NCBI GenBank assembly: GCA_003663175.1
Contig: QMZM01000031.1
Coordinates: 1-11,382, forward strand
Origin: Candidatus Altarchaeales archaeon
GTDB lineage: Archaea; Altiarchaeota; Altiarchaeia; IMC4; QMZM01
DNA length: 11,382 nt
Direction of reading: 5' to 3'
The position numbers and the translations under genes were made by a program. Positions 6,700-11,382 of the stretch are shown one piece after another. The notes under the pieces were generated by a model. That model did no database searches. It was given only the letters and a program-made list of their open reading frames with translations, and was not told the origin of the DNA. How positions within the stretch are numbered: position 1 is the stretch's first letter; the number at the start of each line of letters is the position of its first letter.

Positions 6700-6751
6700 T
6701 TTTATATTTATTAAGAATTTATTCAAAATTAACTAAAAGATAATAGGATAA

Positions 6752-6763
6752 AGATATATAAGG
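6752..6763 (+). promoter_or_regulatory. TATA-box region for aIF5A, perhaps shared with the divergent deaminase gene
   Basis: AGATATATAAGG lies 23-34 bp before the aIF5A ATG at 6786, the spacing expected for an archaeal TATA box driving a nearly leaderless mRNA. A purine-rich ATAAAG just before it could be a BRE. The core ATATAT is symmetric, so it might also serve the minus-strand deaminase gene, whose start is 53 bp away. No Shine-Dalgarno is seen before aIF5A. Confidence 0.55.
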
Positions 6764-6785
6764 TATAAAAAGGTTACAAAGAAAA

Positions 6786-7175
6786 ATGGAAAAAAGAATT
6801 GGCACGATGAAGGATTTGAAGGAAGGAAAGTATGTTATTATAGATAATGAGCCGTGCAGGGTTGTGAAGGTTGTTCATTCAAAGCCCGGGAAGCATGGTG
6901 GTGCAAAGGCAAGGATTGATGCCATAGGCCTGTTTGATGGTCAGAAGAGAACACTTCTCGGCCCAGTGAGTCAGAATGTTGAGATTCCGATAATAAGCAA
7001 GAAAACCGCTCAGGTTTTGAATATAATCCAAGATAGGGCAAATCTGATGGATTTGGAAACATATGAAACATTTGAACTTGAGATTCCAGAGGAATTAAAG
7101 GGAAAATTGGTAGATGGTAAGGAGGTTCTATATATGGAGTGTATGGGTAAGAGAAAGATATTACAGATTCAATGA
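6786..7175 (+). CDS. eif5A: Translation initiation/elongation factor 5A (aIF5A)
   Basis: A 129-residue factor that helps ribosomes through difficult sequences such as polyproline. In archaea one lysine is modified to deoxyhypusine or hypusine. The modification loop SKPGKHGGAKAR is intact, with K36 as the target lysine. The N-terminal SH3-like barrel (about 1-68) and the C-terminal OB fold (about 70-129) are both full length. ATG at 6786 follows a TATA-like box and there is no Shine-Dalgarno, fitting a leaderless or short-leader mRNA. The next gene starts 1 nt after this stop, so it is probably on the same transcript. Confidence 0.97.
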   Translation: MEKRIGTMKDLKEGKYVIIDNEPCRVVKVVHSKPGKHGGAKARIDAIGLFDGQKRTLLGPVSQNVEIPIISKKTAQVLNIIQDRANLMDLETYETFELEIPEELKGKLVDGKEVLYMECMGKRKILQIQ

Positions 7176-7176
7176 A

Positions 7177-9282
7177 ATGAAAAGAATAATATTATTAATT
7201 GCATTGATTGGGATCATTGGAATTTCGTACGCAAAGGAATACCACCCATTAGAATTGGAGTGGAAATATCCGATAAGGGCAGATGATGTCGCAGTTCTTG
7301 ATATTGACAAAGACGGCTTCAAGGAGGTATATGTATCTTCTTATTCTAAAAGGGATTCATGCATCTATATTCTTGATGAAATTGGTAATCTGGAGAGGAG
7401 GAATTGTATTCCAAGGTATTCAAATCCACTATACCCTCATGCAGAGGAGGAAATAACATTGATCTATGTTGATGACCTTGAGAACGATGGAATCTTAGAT
7501 GTTATTGCCGCATCGAAGATTATAGGAACCGCTGTAAATGTGAATAAGATATATGGGATAAGGAGAGAGTATGAGCCGGGGATTGGATACAGATACAGAA
7601 GAAAATGGGATTTTACCCCAGGGAGCACTGTAACGAGCATATACTCTGAGGATGTGGATAATGATGGAACTAAGGAGATAATAGCCAGCTCTATTGATTT
7701 TAATGTCTATGTCCTCAATAAGTGGGGTGGCTTAGAAAAGAAATACTCGCTCAAGAGTGGTGTATGGGATGTCCATTCTGCAAGATTCTTTAATATATCA
7801 AATCCCGTTATTGTTGCCGGTTCATTGGATGGTGTTTCACTTATTGAATATAATGATACCAAGTGGACATATCCGACAAATTCCAGGGTCTTTGATGTGT
7901 TTGCCTCAGACCTGGGATTCGTTGGTGAAATCTTGGCATTGACGGATTCTGATTATGTTTATCTTATAAATTCTAAGGGCATGAGAAGATGGAATAAAAG
8001 GATTTCAAATCTCGTGGATTCCTTGACCGGAGACCTCAATAATGACGGCACAATTGAAATAATAATTGCAACAAATAATAAGCTATTATTTCTCAATGAT
8101 GAGGGCGATATTGAGTTGGAATATGGAATTGATGATAAAATAATTAAGATTAGAATATATGATGGAAAACTCTATGTCTGCTGTGAGAATGGTCTCTATG
8201 TGTTCAAATCAAATACGGACTACTTCATAAATAAGAATGCTGAGAGACTGTATGAGATAGCATATCAATACTATATTCAGGGAATTTACGATAATGCAAG
8301 GAGATATGCCGAAATTGCGAAGAAATTCTTTTCCGAGATTGGAAATGAAGACGGGATTAAGAGGTGTGAATTTATAATTTCATCATCAACGACTGTAACA
8401 ACTATAGCCAATAGAGAGGATATTGCCGATAGCTACCTTGAAAAGGCCAAGGAATATTTCTCCAATGATAATTATAAGGATGCCGAATTCTATGCGAATA
8501 TGGCTCTTGACATTTATGTTGAAGTGGGCTCGGAGAAGGCGATTGAATGTCATAAATTCCTTATTAAAGTCAGGGAGAAGATAAGGGAGGAAAACAGAAA
8601 GGTTGCAAACCAATACTATGAGATGGCTGTCGAATTTTTAAATGCGAACGAATTTGAGAATGCGACGATCTATGTTAAGAGGGCAAAGGATATCTACTCG
8701 AATATAAATGACACCTTCGGCATTCAAGAATGTAATTCATTAATGTCAGAGATCATAAGGAAAAGCAGTCTATCACAGGCAGATGAATTTTATTCGATGG
8801 CGGAAGAATACTACGATTTGGGGATGTATGAGAATGCAAGCACATATGCTGAGATTGCGAGAGAAATATATGATAAGGTAAATTACTCAAGTGCTGTTAA
8901 GAAGTGTGAATTCATAATAGATATGTCAAATAAACATATAAGTGCTGCCCAATACCTAAGAATTGCAAACGAATTCTTCGAAAGAGGAGAATATGAAAAC
9001 GCGACAGAATATGCAAAGAAGGCAAAGGACATATACTCGGAGCTAAAGGACTTTGATAAGGTTGCAGAATGCGATTCATTGATATCGAGTATCGAGAGTA
9101 GGAAGATCGGCTCATTGATATTGAATGCTGCGATTGTATTCTTCATAGTTTCTGTAGCCGTGGTCCTGTTTATTGTATTCTGGAAGGGTGGTAAGTATAA
9201 GAAGCCGAAGAAAGCGGAGAAGAGTGGAATGGAGGTAGAAAACACTAAATTGAAATCTCAAGATAATGCAGAATTAAAATAA
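7177..9282 (+). CDS. Surface-anchored protein: FG-GAP-like beta-propeller plus five TPR-like repeats
   Basis: No named family recognised; the architecture is clear. Counting from ATG 7177 (701 aa): residues 1-19 are a signal peptide ending ISYA. Residues about 25-345 form a beta-propeller of six or seven blades. Four blades have D-x-[DEN]-x-D-G calcium-type loops at D42, D100, D159 and D286, and blades near 205, 245 and 327 lack them. Residues about 355-641 are five helical TPR-like repeats of 55-61 residues, each with an ENA/DNA-x-x-YA helix and one Cys near its end (C397, C458, C519, C577, C632). Residues 647-669 are a membrane helix, then a Lys-rich tail. The bulk should lie outside the cell, anchored at the C-terminus. 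An upstream in-frame ATG at 7114 would fall within aIF5A and bury the signal peptide, so I reject it. Binding partner unknown. The 3' end overlaps the BofA-like gene by 38 bp. Confidence 0.85.
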   Translation: MKRIILLIALIGIIGISYAKEYHPLELEWKYPIRADDVAVLDIDKDGFKEVYVSSYSKRDSCIYILDEIGNLERRNCIPRYSNPLYPHAEEEITLIYVDDLENDGILDVIAASKIIGTAVNVNKIYGIRREYEPGIGYRYRRKWDFTPGSTVTSIYSEDVDNDGTKEIIASSIDFNVYVLNKWGGLEKKYSLKSGVWDVHSARFFNISNPVIVAGSLDGVSLIEYNDTKWTYPTNSRVFDVFASDLGFVGEILALTDSDYVYLINSKGMRRWNKRISNLVDSLTGDLNNDGTIEIIIATNNKLLFLNDEGDIELEYGIDDKIIKIRIYDGKLYVCCENGLYVFKSNTDYFINKNAERLYEIAYQYYIQGIYDNARRYAEIAKKFFSEIGNEDGIKRCEFIISSSTTVTTIANREDIADSYLEKAKEYFSNDNYKDAEFYANMALDIYVEVGSEKAIECHKFLIKVREKIREENRKVANQYYEMAVEFLNANEFENATIYVKRAKDIYSNINDTFGIQECNSLMSEIIRKSSLSQADEFYSMAEEYYDLGMYENASTYAEIAREIYDKVNYSSAVKKCEFIIDMSNKHISAAQYLRIANEFFERGEYENATEYAKKAKDIYSELKDFDKVAECDSLISSIESRKIGSLILNAAIVFFIVSVAVVLFIVFWKGGKYKKPKKAEKSGMEVENTKLKSQDNAELK
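8239..9099 (+). repeat. Five degenerate TPR-like coding repeats (about 55-61 residues each)
   Basis: The protein repeats start near A355 and end near residue 641 of the surface protein. Each carries an A-x-x-Y/F-x-x-A helix, a G/N-x-[YF]-[DEK]-[ND]-A turn and second helix, a [KR]-x-[IY] stretch, and a Cys preceded by R, E or K. The Cys-to-Cys distances are 61, 61, 58 and 55 residues. DNA identity between units is low, so these are old duplications, not recent tandem copies. Confidence 0.8.
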
Positions 9283-9724
9283 ATATGACTCCCGGGATGC
9301 CAAAGATTGCAGAAATGATAATCTTTGGTATCGTTACCTCGATCTCAACCCCGAATCCGTGAATCAATATAATGAGGAGAATTATTCCAGAAATTGAATT
9401 TATTGCATATCTCTTTGACATGCTCCAGAGTTTTGCAATTATCGCAATTACTGTAAAGAATAGCGCTAAATATAATAATGGATAAAACATTCTTATAAAT
9501 GGAAACCATTCGCTCAATGGATAAAGCAAATCCGATGATAGGAATTTCAGAATCGAGTTATCGAGTGACGGAAAGAGTAAACCTATAATCGCCAAGATTT
9601 TTTTAAAGAATAGATACATAATTTCCATGAATCTATCAATCATAGGTTTTAGAATGTCCCTTGCGCTCGCTTGAATTGAGAGTGATGTCAATATGTATGG
9701 GATTAATAATCTACTTATTTTCAT
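9245..9724 (-). CDS. Multi-spanning membrane protein with C-terminal BofA-like domain
   Basis: A 159-residue hydrophobic protein. Residues 3-21 look like a signal sequence or first membrane helix. Further helices are near 35-51, 80-99, 109-124 and 134-155. The last 50 residues match the BofA pattern (PF07441 family): an A-I-N-x-x-x-G start at 107-113, a short polar link, then the hallmark GIPG at 142-145 followed by a hydrophobic helix. In Bacillus, BofA holds the SpoIVFB protease inactive; archaea do not sporulate, so that role cannot apply directly and the function here is unknown. It lies 22 bp downstream of the GlmU-like gene on the same strand, and its end overlaps the surface-protein gene by 38 bp tail to tail. 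The family call rests on the C-terminal motif only. Confidence 0.68.
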   Translation of the reverse strand: MKISRLLIPYILTSLSIQASARDILKPMIDRFMEIMYLFFKKILAIIGLLFPSLDNSILKFLSSDLLYPLSEWFPFIRMFYPLLYLALFFTVIAIIAKLWSMSKRYAINSISGIILLIILIHGFGVEIEVTIPKIIISAIFGIPGVIFILILHYLEISI

Positions 9725-9746
9725 TTTTTATCTTATTTTCATTTTT

Positions 9747-10967
9747 TTATTCACTATATATGGTGTTCCTTACAACACTTCCCGCCTCGACATAGGCATT
9801 TGGGTATATTGCCCTGCCCGGCATTATCGAGACATTTATTCCCGTTTTGACATTGTCCCCCATCAAACAGCCGAATTTCTTTCTTCCAGAGCTCGTCAGC
9901 TTGTTTCTTATCTCTATTCTAACATCCTGTCCATCTATTCTCAAGTTTGCGATCTTTGTTCCGGCACCAAAATTGCAATTCTCACCAATTATTGAATCCC
10001 CAACATAAGAGAGATGGCATATATTTGTTTTGGACATTATTATCGAATTCTTTATCTCAACACAATTTCCAATTCTAACATCGTTCTGAATCATCGAATA
10101 TGGTCTGATGTAGCAATTTGGTCCTATAGAGCAATTTTCCCCGATATAGCAGGGACCCTCTATATATGAGCCAGCCCTAATAACTGTTCCCTTTCCTATA
10201 TGAACCCCTCCCTTTATTGTTGCATTCTCCTCTATCTCTATATCTCCATGAGCCCTTAAATCCAATTCCTTCAGCATAATTTCATTTGCATCCAACAAAT
10301 CCCATGGTCTCCCCACATCGATCCACCTCCCATCGCATAGAAATCCGTGAACCCTTTGCCTCTTAATTAGAATCCTAATTGCATCTGTTATCTCATATTC
10401 CATTCTCTTAGACCTTTCGATCTCATCTATTGCATCAAAGATTTTTTTATTAAAGACATAAACCCCCGCATTTGCCAGATTTCCAATACTCTCGCCTGGC
10501 TTTTCTACTATATCCTTGACATGATTCCCATCCAACTTTACAATTCCAAATTCGCTGGGATTGTTGACCCTGACGAGAGAAATGCTCAAATCTGCATCAA
10601 ATTCCCCGTGCTTTTTCAGGAGATTATCTATAAATTCATCAGAAATTATAAGGTCGCCATTTATGACAATGAATTCGTCATCGACCCTGTCCTTAACCAT
10701 AGAGACAGCATGTGCTGTTCCAAGTTGTTCCATCTGCTCTATATATTCTATTCTCAAATTATTGAATTTCTTGCCGAAATGCTCGATAATTTTTTCCTTT
10801 CTATAACCGATAACAATATAGACATTTTTAAGTCCAATTTTTGATAACGATTCCAGGTCCCACTCAAGTATTGGCCTTCCAGCAACTGGGAGCATTGGCT
10901 TTGGTCTTGTCACAGTTAACGGTCTTAACCTCGTTCCCTCACCAGCTGCCAATATAACGGCATCCAT
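9747..10967 (-). CDS. glmU: GlmU-like bifunctional sugar-1-phosphate nucleotidylyltransferase/acetyltransferase
   Basis: A 406-residue enzyme predicted to make UDP-N-acetylhexosamine, the donor for S-layer glycans, N-glycosylation or polysaccharide. Residues 1-235 are a nucleotidyltransferase domain: LAAGEGTRLRPLT (6-18) with RPKPMLP (21-27), the metal Asp in NGDL (103-106), EKPG (155-158) and the WIDVGRPWD block (215-223). Residues about 243-406 are a left-handed beta-helix with I-G hexapeptides. They contain HLSYVGDSIIGENCNFGAGT, with H318 and Y321 as in the acetyltransferase half of the Sulfolobus ST0452 enzyme. Both halves look intact. Whether the amino sugar is glucosamine or galactosamine, and the nucleotide used, is not decided by sequence. 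ATG at 10965-10967 is 1 nt after the GatC-like stop and fits the family start; an earlier ATG at 10988 would add seven residues. Confidence 0.9.
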   Translation of the reverse strand: MDAVILAAGEGTRLRPLTVTRPKPMLPVAGRPILEWDLESLSKIGLKNVYIVIGYRKEKIIEHFGKKFNNLRIEYIEQMEQLGTAHAVSMVKDRVDDEFIVINGDLIISDEFIDNLLKKHGEFDADLSISLVRVNNPSEFGIVKLDGNHVKDIVEKPGESIGNLANAGVYVFNKKIFDAIDEIERSKRMEYEITDAIRILIKRQRVHGFLCDGRWIDVGRPWDLLDANEIMLKELDLRAHGDIEIEENATIKGGVHIGKGTVIRAGSYIEGPCYIGENCSIGPNCYIRPYSMIQNDVRIGNCVEIKNSIIMSKTNICHLSYVGDSIIGENCNFGAGTKIANLRIDGQDVRIEIRNKLTSSGRKKFGCLMGDNVKTGINVSIMPGRAIYPNAYVEAGSVVRNTIYSE

Positions 10968-10968
10968 C

Positions 10969-11202
10969 CTAAGATAATTTCTCAGCAACTACATAATTTT
11001 CCTCCCATCTCGGGACTATTTTCTTGAATTTCTCTCTGAATTTCTTCCTTTTTGCCTTTTCATCCCCTCTCGTAATATTTCTTAGGTCCAAGACATAGTG
11101 CATTTCGCTACCCTCCGGGATTCTCTCGAGCATTCTTGAGAATTCTTCTATAAGCCCAATTCCATTCCTCTCAATTCTCTCCTTATTTATTTTTTTATTC
11201 AT
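10969..11202 (-). CDS. Short GatC-like protein (Asp/Glu-tRNA amidotransferase subunit C family)
   Basis: A 77-residue protein resembling archaeal GatC, the small subunit that holds GatA and GatB together when misacylated Glu-tRNA(Gln) or Asp-tRNA(Asn) is amidated. The resemblance lies in L-I-E-E-F-S-R-M-L-E-R-I, then Y-V-x-D-x-x-N-x-T-R, and the ending P-R-x-x-x-x-Y-V-V-A. The start is bounded: a TAA lies immediately before the ATG in frame, so the protein cannot be longer at its N-terminus. The two N-terminal helices usual in GatC are reduced to one. gatA and gatB are not in the window. It is followed 1 nt later by the GlmU-like gene. I give moderate weight to the family call; a different small protein with a similar tail is possible. 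Confidence 0.55.
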   Translation of the reverse strand: MNKKINKERIERNGIGLIEEFSRMLERIPEGSEMHYVLDLRNITRGDEKAKRKKFREKFKKIVPRWEENYVVAEKLS

Positions 11203-11227
11203 TTAATTCTACCGTATTCTTGAAATT

Positions 11228-11382
11228 CTAGTCCTTGATTACTTCACTGTAAACTGCCTTTAATATGTCAGAATTCGATATTATTCCTATTAGTTCGCCA
11301 TTCTCCACAACTGCGAATCTTCTTACATCCGTCTTAGCCATAAGCATTGCTACATTCTCCATCTCCATATCCGGGGAAATCA
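11228..11382 (-). CDS. CBS-domain protein, C-terminal fragment (5' partial, runs off the right edge)
   Basis: Only the last 50 residues are in the window, read on the minus strand from the right edge to a TAG at 11228-11230. The visible part is the second half of a CBS domain: VRRFAVVENGELIGIISNSDILKAV, the beta-strand pair, G-I-I-S and S-D-I helix that contact adenosine ligands in this fold. CBS pairs sense AMP, ATP or SAM. What precedes it, and therefore the protein's function, cannot be seen. Only 25 bp separate its stop from the GatC-like start, so it probably heads or belongs to the CBS-GatC-GlmU-BofA operon. Confidence 0.8.
   Translation of the reverse strand, partial: ISPDMEMENVAMLMAKTDVRRFAVVENGELIGIISNSDILKAVYSEVIKD

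Noticed and set aside
6700..6785. Small RNA or riboswitch in the deaminase/aIF5A gap
   Set aside because: The 86-bp gap is AT-rich promoter-like sequence with no convincing stem or conserved core.
7114..7176. Earlier ATG for the surface protein
   Set aside because: It lies inside aIF5A and would place about 21 charged and aromatic residues ahead of a clear signal peptide starting at 7177.
9693..9995. Plus-strand open frame over the BofA-like start and GlmU 3' end
   Set aside because: It runs against the conserved beta-helix end of GlmU and starts in the AT-rich gap; the hydrophobic N-terminus is explained by T-rich sequence.
1..11382. CRISPR array, transposon ends or integrated virus
   Set aside because: No regularly spaced repeats, no transposase, integrase or terminal inverted repeats were seen; gene content is housekeeping with uniform composition.

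Overview
This window is a gene-dense piece of an archaeal chromosome. The evidence is a hypusine-type translation factor aIF5A, an XPD-family Fe-S helicase of archaeal length, an archaeal UPF0248/MJ1316-type small protein, a GlmU-like nucleotidylyltransferase with an archaeal-style C-terminal half, and AT-rich promoter gaps with TATA-like boxes. Base composition looks like roughly 38-40% GC, with many AGA/AGG arginine and ATA isoleucine codons and several non-ATG starts (TTG/GTG). A DnaJ chaperone suggests a mesophile or moderate thermophile, because most hyperthermophilic archaea lack the DnaK/DnaJ system. The gene set is euryarchaeal in flavour, but I cannot name the lineage.

Layout. (1) Bases 1-1525, plus strand: a DJ-1/PfpI protein whose open frame continues off the left edge and carries a lipobox, then an HhH-GPD DNA glycosylase with an Fe-S cluster motif, then a UPF0248 protein linked to RNA-end recognition. 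The three overlap or nearly touch and look like one operon with a damage-repair theme. (2) Bases 1535-2671, minus: dnaJ without dnaK or grpE beside it. (3) Bases 2672-2839: a divergent promoter region with a perfect 20-bp palindrome and a second 10-bp palindrome. (4) Bases 2840-4705, plus: XPD helicase. (5) Bases 4694-6699, minus: an operon of dCMP deaminase, a double-ACT protein and homoserine dehydrogenase. (6) Bases 6786-9282, plus: aIF5A, then 1 nt later a large surface protein with a signal peptide, a beta-propeller with FG-GAP-like motifs, five TPR-like repeats and a C-terminal membrane anchor. (7) Bases 9245-11382, minus, transcribed from the right edge: the tail of a CBS-domain protein, a short GatC-like protein, a GlmU-like bifunctional enzyme for UDP-sugar synthesis, and a BofA-like multi-spanning membrane protein.

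The genome is very compact. The three convergent gene pairs either overlap (12 and 38 bp) or leave only 9 bp. No tRNA, rRNA, CRISPR array, IS element or prophage gene is visible. Most genes are housekeeping. The least ordinary parts are the lipobox-bearing PfpI protein with an internal TTG start behind a strong Shine-Dalgarno sequence, the propeller/TPR surface protein with one cysteine at the same place in every repeat, the archaeal BofA-like protein, and the palindromes in the dnaJ/XPD promoter region.
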